From: Zemynaea arenosa
Lineage (GTDB): Bacteria; Pseudomonadota; Gammaproteobacteria; Burkholderiales; Burkholderiaceae_D
Assembly (NCBI RefSeq): GCF_004614185.1
Contig: NZ_SPVF01000015.1
Span: forward strand, 1-46,217
Reading direction: 5' to 3'
DNA length: 46,217 nucleotides
Shown here: one piece after another, positions 8,101-16,042 of the stretch
Layout: every line of letters begins with the position of its first letter
Numbering within the stretch: the stretch's first letter is position 1
The notes under the pieces: generated by a model
Database searches by the model: none
What the model saw: the letters and a program-made list of their open reading frames with translations, nothing else
What the model was told of the DNA's origin: nothing
Program-made: the position numbers and the translations under genes

Positions 8101-8676
8101 TTCACGGCGCTGGTCGACCAGGTCCGTGCCGCCGAAGGCTCGCTGCATGCTGGGACCAGGCTGGCGATGGCCGTCGCCAAGTCCTACTCCAAGCTGCTGG
8201 CGTACAAGGACGAATACGAAGTCGCGCGCCTGTACACCGATGGCCGCTTTGTCGAGCAGCTGAAGACCCAGTTCGACGGCAGCTTCTCGCTCAAGTTCAA
8301 TCTGGCGCCCCCGCTGTTCGCCAAGAAGGACGCCGCGGGCAAGCTGGTGAAGGTGGAATACGGCTCCTGGATGTTCGGCGCTTTCAAGCTGCTGGCCAAG
8401 CTGAAAGGCCTGCGCGGCGGGGCGCTGGACGTTTTCGGCTACACCGCTGAACGCAAGATGGAGCGCCAGCTGATCGAGGAGTATCGTGTGCTGATCGAGT
8501 CGATCCTGCCCAAGCTGACCGCGGACAACCTGCCATTGGCCGTGGAGCTGGCCGCGCTGCCGGATCAGATTCGCGGCTTCGGCCACGTGAAGGAGAAGGC
8601 AGTCGAGCAGTTCCGCGCCCGCAAGGCCGAGCTGCTGGCGCAGTTCGACGCGCCCGCCCGCAGCGCGGCCGCATAA
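5137..8676 (+). CDS. Indolepyruvate ferredoxin oxidoreductase family protein (fused IorA/IorB type)
   Basis: This 1179-residue enzyme should decarboxylate aryl or branched 2-oxo acids oxidatively to acyl-CoA using thiamine diphosphate and iron-sulfur clusters. The N-terminal third is a pyrimidine-binding TPP domain (GYRGSPLGGLD near residue 50). The middle holds a second TPP domain (YCSGCPHNTS, GGEGTPWIGQ, HSGYLAIRAA). A cysteine-rich ferredoxin-like segment starts at C657 (CEGCGDCGIQSNC) and continues to about 705. The gamma-type domain begins near residue 745 (INGIGGTGVITVGALMGMAA), followed by a C-terminal extension. Such single-chain enzymes are typical of proteobacteria. ATG at 5137 was chosen because GGAG lies six bases upstream; an in-frame TTG at 5125 is less likely. 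With IcmF downstream, it suggests amino-acid or acyl-CoA catabolism. The exact substrate is unknown. Confidence 0.93.
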   Translation: MQHDSPSRLAPVSLDDKYTATSGNIFLSGIQALVRLPMMQHERDRAAGLNTAGFVSGYRGSPLGGLDETLWKAKGFLEQHGVKFVPGVNEDLAATAVWGTQTVDLIGPAKYDGVFAMWYGKGPGVDRCGDVFKHMNHAGTAKHGGVLLVAGDDHGAYSSTLPHQSDHIFSACMIPVLYPCNVQEYLDLGVHGWAMSRFSGLAVAFKALADTVESSASVDANPHRVEVKLPTDFVMPEGGLNTRLSSDPLGLQARKQEALMQDYKIYAALAYARANKLNRTTIEAPDAKLGIIASGKSYLDVLEALEELGIDEAMAAKVGLRVFKVAMPWPLEPDSVREFAQGLDEILVVEEKRQLVEYQLKEQLYNWRDDVRPHIVGKFDDKGEWVAPRGEWLLPPKADFSVSQVARVIAGRLKNFVSDSHVLAQIAQRISFLDAKDAVLQKAISTPFRPAFYCSGCPHNTSTKVPEGSFALAGIGCHVMATSIYPEMNKLTTHMGGEGTPWIGQAAFSKVPHVFQNLGDGTYFHSGYLAIRAAVAANVNITYKILYNDAVAMTGGQPVDGTTSVPMIAQQMAAEGIKRIALVTEDLSRYEDPSALPSIVTLHDRKEMDAIQRELRELPGVTVIIYDQTCAAEKRRRRKKGEFADPQKRMVINEAVCEGCGDCGIQSNCVSILPKETDWGRKRTIDQSSCNKDYSCVKGFCPSFVTVEGGSLKKSKTGAGKANNDDGWGELAAPVLPSIAQPYNILINGIGGTGVITVGALMGMAAHLEGKGASVLDMTGMSQKNGSVTSHVKIAQSPSHLRAQRIATGEADLVLGCDMLTTGAADAVSKMAPGRTAVVVNLHEQPTGTFAQQRDWEFPAADVKSLITESVGGAEAADFIDATKLATALMGDSIAANLFMMGYAWQKGRIPLSEAALLRAIELNGVAVEANKRAFQWGRRAAVDLKRVEKVALPTQAIVVQMPQSLDALINKRTEFLTAYQDAAYAARFTALVDQVRAAEGSLHAGTRLAMAVAKSYSKLLAYKDEYEVARLYTDGRFVEQLKTQFDGSFSLKFNLAPPLFAKKDAAGKLVKVEYGSWMFGAFKLLAKLKGLRGGALDVFGYTAERKMERQLIEEYRVLIESILPKLTADNLPLAVELAALPDQIRGFGHVKEKAVEQFRARKAELLAQFDAPARSAAA

Positions 8677-8740
8677 ATCGTCAATATCATCGCCGTTCGC
8701 GCGCGGGCCACAGCGGCCCAGCGCGGACCACGGAATCGAG

Positions 8741-8766
8741 TGACGTTAACGTAAACGTCATATAAT
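8741..8766 (+). promoter_or_regulatory. icmF promoter with 20-bp palindromic operator
   Basis: TGACGTT-AACGTA-AACGTCA (8741-8760) has perfect seven-base inverted arms and directly abuts TATAAT (8761-8766), a perfect -10 box. No good -35 at 17 bases is seen. This layout, with an operator between weak -35 and strong -10 elements, is typical of MerR-family control. The sequence recalls the ACGT-rich sites of LiuR-type regulators of branched-chain amino acid catabolism; that link is from memory and is inference. The leader to the icmF ATG is only about 30 bases. Confidence 0.6.
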
Positions 8767-8802
8767 CGGAGACTTCATCCGCACCCACCGGATACGCTCA
8801 CC

Positions 8803-11800
8803 ATGAACGACATCACGAATGCCGCCAAACTGGCGACCCCGGACCAGAAGGTCACCACCAACAAGGTCCGTTTCGTCACCGCCGCCTCGCTGTTCGACGG
8901 CCATGACGCTTCCATCAACATCATGCGCCGCATCCTGCAGTCGCAGGGCGTGGAGGTGATCCACCTCGGCCACAACCGCTCGGTCGACGACGTGGTCACC
9001 GCGGCCCTGGCCGAAGACGTGCAAGGCATTGCCATCTCCAGCTACCAGGGCGGCCACGTCGAATACTTCAAGTACATGATCGACCTGCTGCGCGAGCGCG
9101 GCGGCGCGCATATCAAGGTGTTCGGCGGCGGCGGCGGCGTGATCGTCCCGGCCGAAATCGAAGAGCTGCATGCCTATGGCGTGACCCGCATCTTCAGCCC
9201 GGAAGACGGCCAGAAGATGGGCCTCGTCGGCATGATCCAGTCGATGGTGCAGGCCTGCGACGTCGACCTGACGCCATACGCGCCCACCACCCTTGACCCG
9301 CTGCGCGACGGCGAGGTTGCGGCCCATCATCGCCCGCTGGCCCAGCTGATCACCGCCCTCGAAAACGGCAAAGCCGACGCGGACCTGGTTAAGCAGCTCC
9401 ACACCATCGCCGACGGCCTGAATGTGCCGACGCTGGGCATTACCGGCACCGGCGGCGCGGGCAAGTCCTCGCTGACGGATGAACTGATCCGCCGCATCCG
9501 CCTGGACCAGGGCGATGCGCTGAACATCGCGGTCATCTCCATCGACCCGTCCCGCCGCAAGTCCGGCGGCGCCCTGCTGGGTGACCGCATCCGCATGAAT
9601 GCCATCAACCCGTGGGCGGGCCAGGCGCGCGTGTACATGCGCTCCCTCGCCACCCGCGAAGCCGGTTCCGAGATCTCGCAGGCGCTGCCCGACGTGATCG
9701 CGGCCTGCAAGGTGGCAGGCTTCGACCTGGTGATCGTCGAGACCTCCGGCATCGGCCAGGGCGATGCGGCCATCGTCCCGCACGTGGACGTGTCGATGTA
9801 CGTGATGACGCCGGAATTCGGCGCCGCCTCGCAGCTGGAGAAGATCGACATGATCGACTTCGCCGACTTCATCGCCATCAACAAATTCGACCGCAAGGGC
9901 GCGCAGGACGCGCTGCGCGACGTGGCCAAGCAGTACCAGCGCAACCGCGAACTGTGGACCAAGAAGTCCGAGGACATGCCAGTCTACGGCACCCAGGCTT
10001 CCCGCTTCAACGACGATGGCGTGACCGCGCTGTACCAGGGTATCCTGCCGCGCCTCGCGGAGTTCGGCCTGAAGACCACCAAGGGCAAGCTGCCCCGCGT
10101 CGACGCGCGCCACTCCAGCGGCAAGAACGTGATCGTGCCACCGGCCCGCGCGCGCTACCTCGCCGAGATCTCGGACACCGTCCGCGGCTACCACAAGAAC
10201 ACCTACAGGCAGGTCAAGCTGGCGCGTGAACGCCAGCAGCTGACGGAGGCCAAGCGCATGCTGGCTGCCGCCTCGAAACCGGCGGACTTCGATGACCTGA
10301 TCACCGAGCGCGATCACGCCATGGAAGCGGGCGCCAAGAAGCTGCTGCAGATGTGGCCCGCCATGCAGGCCGCCTACTCGGGCGACGACTATGTCGTGAA
10401 AATCCGCGACAAGGAAATCCGCACGCGCCTCGTCCAGCAGACGCTGTCGGGCACCCGCATCCGCAAGGTCTCGCTGCCCAAGTTCGAGGACCACGGCGAA
10501 GTCCTGCGCTGGCTGATGCTGGAGAACGTCCCCGGCTCGTTCCCCTATACCGCTGGCGTGTTCGCGTTCAAGCGCGAAGGCGAAGACCCGACCCGCATGT
10601 TCGCGGGCGAAGGCGACGCGTTCCGCACCAACCGCCGTTTCAAGCTGGTCTCGGAGGGCATGGACGCCAAGCGCCTCTCCACCGCGTTTGACTCGGTCAC
10701 GCTGTACGGTGCCGACCCCGCGCTGCGTCCCGACATCTACGGCAAGGTCGGCAACTCCGGGGTTTCGATTGCGACGCTGGACGACATGAAGGTCCTGTAC
10801 GACGGCTTTGACCTCTGCAACCCGAGCACCTCGGTCTCGATGACCATCAACGGCCCGGCGCCGACCATCCTGGCGATGTTCATGAATACCGCCATCGACC
10901 AGCAAATGGCCAAGTTCGAGCAGGACAACGGCCGCCAGCCGACCGACGACGAAGCCGCGAAGATCCGCGCCTGGGTGCTGCAGAACGTGCGCGGCACCGT
11001 GCAGGCGGACATCCTCAAGGAAGACCAGGGCCAGAACACCTGCATCTTCTCGACCGAGTTCTCGCTCAAGGTGATGGGCGACATCCAGGAGTACTTCGTG
11101 CACCACCAGGTGCGCAACTTCTACTCGGTGTCGATCTCCGGCTACCACATCGCCGAAGCGGGTGCGAACCCGATCTCGCAGCTGGCGTTCACGCTGTCGA
11201 ATGGCTTCACCTTCGTGGAAGCCTACCTGGCGCGCGGCATGCACATCGACGACTTCGCGCCCAACCTCTCGTTCTTCTTCTCGAACGGGATGGACCCGGA
11301 GTACACGGTGCTGGGCCGCGTGGCGCGCCGCATCTGGGCCGTGGCGATGCGCGACAAGTACGGCGCCAACGAGCGTTCGCAGAAGCTCAAGTACCACATC
11401 CAGACTTCCGGCCGCTCGCTGCACGCGCAGGAGATCGACTTCAACGACATCCGCACCACGCTGCAGGCGCTGATCGCGATCTACGACAACTGCAACTCGC
11501 TGCACACCAACGCGTACGATGAGGCGATCACCACGCCGACCGACGAATCGGTGCGCCGTGCGCTGGCCATCCAGCTGATCATCAATCGCGAGTGGGGCCT
11601 GGCCAAGAACGAGAACCCGAACCAGGGCTCGTTCATCATCGAAGAGCTGACCGACCTGGTGGAAGAAGCGGTGCTGCAGGAGTTCGAGCGTATCGCCGAA
11701 CGTGGCGGCGTGCTCGGTGCGATGGAAACCGGCTACCAGCGCGGCAAGATCCAGGAGGAGTCGCTGCTGTATGAGCACAAGAAGCACGACGGCTCGCTGC

Positions 11801-12090
11801 CCATCATCGGCGTGAACACCTTCCGCAATCCGCACGGCGACGCGACCCCGCAGACCATCGAGCTGGCCCGGTCCACCGACGATGAAAAGCAGTCGCAGCT
11901 CAAGCGCCTGGAGGACTTCCACCAGCGGAATGCCGACCGCTCGGCGCAGATGCTGGCCGAGCTGCAGCGCGCCGCCATCGACAACGAGAACGTATTCGCC
12001 AAGCTGATGGACGCGGTGCGCGTCTGCTCGCTGGGACAGATCACCACCGCGCTGTTCGAGGTGGGCGGCCAATACCGCCGCAACATGTAA
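8803..12090 (+). CDS. icmF: Fused isobutyryl-CoA mutase (IcmF)
   Basis: This 1095-residue adenosylcobalamin enzyme interconverts isobutyryl-CoA and n-butyryl-CoA; some members also act on isovaleryl-CoA. The domains run in the IcmF order. The B12-binding domain (about 20-155) has the cobalt-ligating histidine H34 in DGHD and GGGGGVIVP at 109-116. The MeaI-like G-protein chaperone has a P-loop GTGGAGKS at 215-222, [17 protein letters not shown], and a base-recognition NKFDRKG motif. The catalytic TIM barrel fills the rest (for example [16 protein letters not shown]). Length fits the family. The start ATG follows the TATAAT box by about 36 bases; the Shine-Dalgarno is weak. It probably feeds valine- or butyrate-derived acyl-CoA into central metabolism. 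A terminator follows. Confidence 0.96.
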   Translation: MNDITNAAKLATPDQKVTTNKVRFVTAASLFDGHDASINIMRRILQSQGVEVIHLGHNRSVDDVVTAALAEDVQGIAISSYQGGHVEYFKYMIDLLRERGGAHIKVFGGGGGVIVPAEIEELHAYGVTRIFSPEDGQKMGLVGMIQSMVQACDVDLTPYAPTTLDPLRDGEVAAHHRPLAQLITALENGKADADLVKQLHTIADGLNVPTLGITGTGGAGKSSLTDELIRRIRLDQGDALNIAVISIDPSRRKSGGALLGDRIRMNAINPWAGQARVYMRSLATREAGSEISQALPDVIAACKVAGFDLVIVETSGIGQGDAAIVPHVDVSMYVMTPEFGAASQLEKIDMIDFADFIAINKFDRKGAQDALRDVAKQYQRNRELWTKKSEDMPVYGTQASRFNDDGVTALYQGILPRLAEFGLKTTKGKLPRVDARHSSGKNVIVPPARARYLAEISDTVRGYHKNTYRQVKLARERQQLTEAKRMLAAASKPADFDDLITERDHAMEAGAKKLLQMWPAMQAAYSGDDYVVKIRDKEIRTRLVQQTLSGTRIRKVSLPKFEDHGEVLRWLMLENVPGSFPYTAGVFAFKREGEDPTRMFAGEGDAFRTNRRFKLVSEGMDAKRLSTAFDSVTLYGADPALRPDIYGKVGNSGVSIATLDDMKVLYDGFDLCNPSTSVSMTINGPAPTILAMFMNTAIDQQMAKFEQDNGRQPTDDEAAKIRAWVLQNVRGTVQADILKEDQGQNTCIFSTEFSLKVMGDIQEYFVHHQVRNFYSVSISGYHIAEAGANPISQLAFTLSNGFTFVEAYLARGMHIDDFAPNLSFFFSNGMDPEYTVLGRVARRIWAVAMRDKYGANERSQKLKYHIQTSGRSLHAQEIDFNDIRTTLQALIAIYDNCNSLHTNAYDEAITTPTDESVRRALAIQLIINREWGLAKNENPNQGSFIIEELTDLVEEAVLQEFERIAERGGVLGAMETGYQRGKIQEESLLYEHKKHDGSLPIIGVNTFRNPHGDATPQTIELARSTDDEKQSQLKRLEDFHQRNADRSAQMLAELQRAAIDNENVFAKLMDAVRVCSLGQITTALFEVGGQYRRNM

Positions 12091-12126
12091 CGTGTAATAC
12101 TGCGCGCCAAGCGCTGTCGAATCAGG

Positions 12127-12178
12127 ACGGCGTGGTTCGTCGTGGTCCCGCGGGGCCATGCGAGCCACGCCGTTTTTT
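12127..12178 (+). terminator. Rho-independent terminator after icmF
   Basis: Nine-base arms ACGGCGTGG (12127-12135) and CCACGCCGT (12165-12173), with an inner TGGTCCC/GGGGCCA pairing, are followed by a run of six T (12173-12178). It lies 37 bases after the icmF stop and just ahead of the first YCII gene, so that gene is likely transcribed separately or by read-through. Confidence 0.85.
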
Positions 12179-12199
12179 CATTCCACCTTGGAGACCGCA

Positions 12200-12553
12200 A
12201 TGCAATACATGCTGCTGATTTATTCGAGCGAAGCCGAATGGGATGCCTTGACTGAGGCCGAGCGCCAGGCCATCTACGCGCGCTACGCCGCCGTGGAGCA
12301 GGAGATGATCCAGGCAGGCGTTTGCCGGGGCGGCGCGGAGCTGGCGCCCTCCCGCACCGCGTCCTCGATCCGCGTCCGCCATGGCAAGCCGCAGCGCACG
12401 GATGGGCCGTTCACCGAGACCAAGGAGATGCTGGGCGGGTACTTCCTGATCGACGTGCCGGGCCTGGAGCAGGCCGAATACTGGGCCGCCCGGCTGCCGA
12501 CGGCGGAAAACGGCACCATTGAAGTGCGCGCCCTGACCGCCAACCAGATTTGA
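12200..12553 (+). CDS. YCII-related (DGPF) domain protein, first copy
   Basis: This 117-residue cytoplasmic protein starts MQYMLLIYSSEAEWD and carries the DGPFTETKE and GGYFLIDV motifs of the YCII/DGPF family (dimeric alpha-beta barrel fold). Family function is poorly known; members often occur next to ECF sigma factors, but none is here. ATG at 12200 has GGAG eight bases upstream and removes an implausible 14-residue extension. It is a paralogue of the next gene, sharing start, motif order and length. Confidence 0.88.
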   Translation: MQYMLLIYSSEAEWDALTEAERQAIYARYAAVEQEMIQAGVCRGGAELAPSRTASSIRVRHGKPQRTDGPFTETKEMLGGYFLIDVPGLEQAEYWAARLPTAENGTIEVRALTANQI

Positions 12554-12656
12554 ATCAGCGTTTGAAAATCATTAGTCGAATCGGCGCCGCGCGGCCCGTC
12601 GTGGCAGCAGGCAGGCCGCTTTGGCCGCGCCGGACAACCCATCGAAAGGACTGACC

Positions 12657-13028
12657 ATGCAATACATGCTGCTGATTTACGCCGACGAGAACATGTGGGA
12701 CGCCATGCCTGCGGACGAACGTGCACGCGTCTCGGATGGCTTTACGGAGGTGACGAAAAAGATGGCCGCTGCCGGTATCCTGAAGGGCGGCGCCCAGCTG
12801 CAGAGAGCTCGCACTGCTGCGACGGTGCGCGTGCGCCAGGGCCGCCACAAGATCGTCGACGGCCCCTTCGCCGAGACCAAGGAGCACCTGGGCGGCTACT
12901 ACCTCATCGACGTGCCTTCGCTGGAAGAGGCCACGCAATGGGCCGCCCAGCTCCCCGCCGCCGCCATGGGCAGCGTGGAGGTGCGCGGCCTGACAGAGCG
13001 GCAGTCCGAGACGATCGTCAACGAATGA
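12657..13028 (+). CDS. YCII-related (DGPF) domain protein, second copy
   Basis: This 123-residue protein begins MQYMLLIYADENMWD and has DGPFAETKEHLGGYYLIDV, the same family signature as the upstream gene. The two likely arose by tandem duplication and have since diverged. ATG at 12657 follows AAAGGA by about six bases. The 103 bases between the copies hold no clear terminator or promoter, so co-transcription is plausible. Function is unknown; a small-molecule-binding or enzymatic role is only a family-level guess. Confidence 0.88.
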   Translation: MQYMLLIYADENMWDAMPADERARVSDGFTEVTKKMAAAGILKGGAQLQRARTAATVRVRQGRHKIVDGPFAETKEHLGGYYLIDVPSLEEATQWAAQLPAAAMGSVEVRGLTERQSETIVNE

Positions 13029-13034
13029 GGGGAC

Positions 13035-13061
13035 GCCGGCCCGCGGTGACGCGCGGCCGGC
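13035..13061. terminator. GC-rich hairpin between convergent genes
   Basis: GCCGGCC (13035-13041) pairs with GGCCGGC (13055-13061), extended inward by CGCG/CGCG with one bulged base. It lies between the second YCII stop and the stop of the convergent LacI gene. No T run follows on either strand, so it may act as a strong structural barrier rather than a classic intrinsic terminator. Confidence 0.45.
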
Positions 13062-13068
13062 AGCACGG

Positions 13069-14082
13069 TCAGCGCGGCGCGGGGCCGGTGGTGGTGCCGG
13101 GGCGGAGGATGGGCTGCCAGAGGACTTGCAGCTCGGCGGCCGCGGTGCCGTCGCGCAGGGCGGCGAGCATCTCGACCATCTTGCGGCCCGCCTCCGCGAG
13201 GCCGGGCTGGTCGATCACGGTCACGTGGGGCACCAGGGTGTCCTCCATCGGGCCCCACACGATGACCGACATCTCTTCGCCGATCTTGATGCCGGCATCG
13301 AGCAGCGCGCGCACGGCGCCGATGCCGGACAGGTGGTTGTCCACCACAATGGCGGTCGGGCGCGGCGAACAGGCCAGCAGGCGCTGGACGGCCTGGTAGC
13401 CCGAGCGCCGGTCATGCGCGCGGTCGACCAGGTAGCGCGGGTCGACCGGGAAGCCTGCCGCGTGCATCGCGTTGAGGAAGGCTTCGCGCCGCTGCTGCGC
13501 AAAGTTCAGCTCCAGCTGCGCGGAGATCATCGCGATACGCTCGTGCCCCAGCCCGACCAGGTACTCGATCGCCTGCGCGACCCCGGCATCGTGATCGTAA
13601 TCGAACCATGCATAGGGCTGCCCGAGCACCGTGCGCCCATGCGCCACGAAAGGGAAATTCTGCTTGGCGAGGTACTCGATGCGCTGGTCATACACCAGTG
13701 TGCGCGCCACCACCAGGCCATCCACGCGGCGCCCGCGCAGCATCTGGTCATAGGCGCGCATCTCGTTTTCCGGCGACACGGGCGCGACGATCATGTTCAT
13801 CCCGCGTTCCTCGGTGGCCGCGGCCATCGCGCCCACCACATTCAGGAACATGGGATCGCCGAGGTCCGTTTGCGCGAGCGGATAGATGATGCCGAAGATG
13901 TTGGTCCGACCCAGTGCCAGGCTGCGCGCCACCGGGTTGGCCTGGTAGCCCAGCGCCTGCGCCGCCGCCAGCACCTTCTCACGCGTGTTGGCGTTGACCT
14001 CCGGGTAGCCGTTCAGGGCGCGGCTCACCGTGGTTTTGGACATGCCCAGGGCCAGGGCGAGGCTTTTGAGATTCGTTGTCAT
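13069..14082 (-). CDS. LacI family transcriptional regulator (distal copy)
   Basis: This 337-residue repressor has a LacI helix-turn-helix at residues 1-50 (LALALGMSKTTVSRALNGYP), a hinge helix with NPVARSLALG, and a periplasmic-binding-like sugar domain. It is the last gene of the minus-strand sugar operon, 43 bases after the transporter stop. A 12-base palindrome lies directly upstream of its ATG, which suggests it also has its own autoregulated promoter. The locus already has another LacI gene beside the operators, so this one may sense a different sugar or act on distant genes. Effector unknown. Confidence 0.93.
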   Translation of the reverse strand: MTTNLKSLALALGMSKTTVSRALNGYPEVNANTREKVLAAAQALGYQANPVARSLALGRTNIFGIIYPLAQTDLGDPMFLNVVGAMAAATEERGMNMIVAPVSPENEMRAYDQMLRGRRVDGLVVARTLVYDQRIEYLAKQNFPFVAHGRTVLGQPYAWFDYDHDAGVAQAIEYLVGLGHERIAMISAQLELNFAQQRREAFLNAMHAAGFPVDPRYLVDRAHDRRSGYQAVQRLLACSPRPTAIVVDNHLSGIGAVRALLDAGIKIGEEMSVIVWGPMEDTLVPHVTVIDQPGLAEAGRKMVEMLAALRDGTAAAELQVLWQPILRPGTTTGPAPR

Positions 14083-14092
14083 GATTGCCGCA

Positions 14093-14104
14093 ATGTCTAG
14101 ACAT
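14093..14104. promoter_or_regulatory. Palindrome ATGTCTAGACAT, candidate operator of the distal LacI gene
   Basis: A perfect 12-base palindrome lies ten bases upstream of the LacI ATG, in the gap after the transporter gene. Its sequence differs from the TGTTATCGATAACA sites of the rest of the locus, consistent with a second specificity. Chance occurrence cannot be excluded. Confidence 0.4.
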
Positions 14105-14125
14105 CAGCCGGCGATTATAACCATG

Positions 14126-15358
14126 TCACCCTGCATTCCGGTCCACATGCCGCTTGAAGAAGAACAAACTCGCCAGCATCAGCCCAATCGGCACCAGCGT
14201 GAGGTAGAAGGCAAAGTGACCGTTGAAGCGCCCGAACACATAGCCTGTGATCAGCGAGCCAGTGGTCCCGCCCAACGCCGAGAAGATCACCAGCAGCCCG
14301 GTCATCGGTGCGTGCTGGTGCTTGGGCAGGGAGCTGAGCATGACCGAGTTGATGCCGGGGTAGATCGGCGCCATGAACAGGCCGATGAACGGGAACAGGA
14401 AGGCCGCCACCGGCGCCGTGGACCAGCTCACGTTCGGGTCCAGCGCCACGTTCTGCGTGAGCGGAAGCGCCAGCAGGACCATCGCGCCCATCGCCAGCAC
14501 GCAGATGTTCATCACCGGGTACCAGTTCATGCGGCGCATGACATAGCCGGCGGACAGGCGGCCGACGGCCAGACAGAAGGCGTAGATGCTGGTCACTTGC
14601 ACGCTCATGGCTGCGGGGAGCTTGAGGATCTCGTTGTTAAAGGTCGGCAGCCAGCTGCCCAGCGCCTGCTCCACCAGCACGTACAGGAAGGCGGTGAGCA
14701 CGAACACGCACACCAGAGGACGCGCCATCAGGCCAAGCATCTCGAAGAAGTCGCGCACCGGGCCACTGCTGTCCGGCGGCGCCGCCTCGTGCTCGTCGAA
14801 GCTCGTGAACAGCACCAGCACGAACGTGAAAATGCACAGGGCGGACAAGAGCCAGTAGACATTCAGCCAGCTGTGCGACTGCGGATGGTCCGAATCGATG
14901 AAGTAGCCGAAGACCCAGTAGGCACTCAGCACGCCGATCATGAAGAAGCCTTCCAGCGTGTTGGTGATACCGGCGTGCTGCTTGCGGTCCGCCGCCACCA
15001 GGCCGATGGTGGAGTACACCGAGACCTTCACCAGCGCGAACGAAATGCCCACGCACAGGAATAGCAGCTTGGCCGTGCCGAACGCCGGGTACAGCGGCAT
15101 GGCCAGCGTGGCGCATGCCACGATGGCGAGTGCGATCAGCATCGCCTTCTTGTACCCGAGCCGCGGCAGCCAGGAGGCGACCAGGAAGGACACGATGGCG
15201 ATCGGCAGGTCCTTGAAACCTTCCAGCACGCTGGCCGAGGACTTGCTGATGCCGTAGTTGTTGATGACCTGGAGGATCACCGTGCCCACGGAGTTGAGCA
15301 GGATGGCAAAGACGAAGTAGATCAGAAATAGTGCGAGCAGAATCCGCTTTTTGTTCAC
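14126..15358 (-). CDS. MFS sugar transporter
   Basis: This 410-residue inner-membrane protein has about 12 hydrophobic segments and the MFS loop motif variant WLPRLGYKKAM (about residues 63-73). It starts MNKKRILLALFLIYFVFAIL and ends with a short charged tail. It lies 42 bases downstream of the beta-phosphoglucomutase gene on the same strand. The context makes it the inner-membrane carrier for the disaccharide cleaved by the GH65 phosphorylase, or for its breakdown products. Substrate is inferred from neighbours only. Confidence 0.9.
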   Translation of the reverse strand: MNKKRILLALFLIYFVFAILLNSVGTVILQVINNYGISKSSASVLEGFKDLPIAIVSFLVASWLPRLGYKKAMLIALAIVACATLAMPLYPAFGTAKLLFLCVGISFALVKVSVYSTIGLVAADRKQHAGITNTLEGFFMIGVLSAYWVFGYFIDSDHPQSHSWLNVYWLLSALCIFTFVLVLFTSFDEHEAAPPDSSGPVRDFFEMLGLMARPLVCVFVLTAFLYVLVEQALGSWLPTFNNEILKLPAAMSVQVTSIYAFCLAVGRLSAGYVMRRMNWYPVMNICVLAMGAMVLLALPLTQNVALDPNVSWSTAPVAAFLFPFIGLFMAPIYPGINSVMLSSLPKHQHAPMTGLLVIFSALGGTTGSLITGYVFGRFNGHFAFYLTLVPIGLMLASLFFFKRHVDRNAG

Positions 15359-15400
15359 GCTGTCTCCCTTATTGGTTTTTATGCGCGTTTGTTTCGGTAC

Positions 15401-16042
15401 TCAGTAGTCTTGCAGACTGAATTTCTGCAGGGACGGTATCACACGGTCGGCCCGCGTCAGCACCTCCGGGCTGCCCACGCCAACGGCGTACATGCCCGCA
15501 TCCTTGATCGATGCGACACCTGCGACGGCATCTTCGACGCCGAGGCAGTCCCCGGGTGCCACGCCGAGGTTCTGCGCCGCCGTCAGGAAGATCTCCGGGT
15601 GCGGCTTGCTGTTGGCGATGCGTGCCGCGTCCACCACATAGTCGAAGCGGTCGCGGATGCCCAGGCGGTCCAGCACCGTGAAGGCGTTCTTGCTGACGGA
15701 GGCGAGACCGGTCTTCAGGCCTGCCGCACGCACCTCTTCCAGCGCGCGCAGGGCGCCGGGCAGCAGGTCATCCGGCGTCATGGTCGCGATCAGCTGCTGG
15801 TAGTGGCGGTTCTTGGTATCCGCCAGCGCCAGCTTCTCGTCCTGCGTGTACGAGCGGGACCCGCGCGCGAGAATCAGGTCCAGGGAGCCCATGCGGTCCA
15901 CGCCCTTCAGGTGTTCGTTGAAGGCTTCGTCGAACGGCACGCCTTCCGATTCGGCGAGGCGCTTCCACGCGAGATAGTGATAGTGGGCGGTGTCGGTGAT
16001 GACGCCATCCAGGTCAAAGATCACGGCTTTGAAACGGCTCAT
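15401..16042 (-). CDS. pgmB: Beta-phosphoglucomutase (HAD family)
   Basis: This 213-residue cytoplasmic enzyme converts beta-glucose 1-phosphate to glucose 6-phosphate through an aspartyl-phosphate. The HAD nucleophile motif DLDGVITD is at residues 9-16. The cap holds a conserved GVDRMGSLDLIL helix, ASVSKN is motif II and KPHPEIFL is motif III, with EDAVAGV as the metal-binding motif IV. ATG at 16042 was chosen because it overlaps the stop of the upstream phosphorylase gene (ATGA), showing translational coupling; a longer upstream reading would lie inside that gene. Pairing with an inverting GH65 phosphorylase is the classic maltose/kojibiose/trehalose phosphorolysis arrangement. Confidence 0.95.
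   Translation of the reverse strand: MSRFKAVIFDLDGVITDTAHYHYLAWKRLAESEGVPFDEAFNEHLKGVDRMGSLDLILARGSRSYTQDEKLALADTKNRHYQQLIATMTPDDLLPGALRALEEVRAAGLKTGLASVSKNAFTVLDRLGIRDRFDYVVDAARIANSKPHPEIFLTAAQNLGVAPGDCLGVEDAVAGVASIKDAGMYAVGVGSPEVLTRADRVIPSLQKFSLQDY

Noticed and set aside
8677..8802. Cobalamin riboswitch upstream of icmF
   Set aside because: The leader after TATAAT is only about 30 bases, too short, and no B12-box-like sequence is visible.
8758..12168. 1136-codon open frame on the minus strand over icmF
   Set aside because: It is a GC-bias shadow: the plus strand encodes a complete IcmF with all domain motifs, while this frame gives a His/Arg/Val/Gly-rich protein with no recognisable domain.
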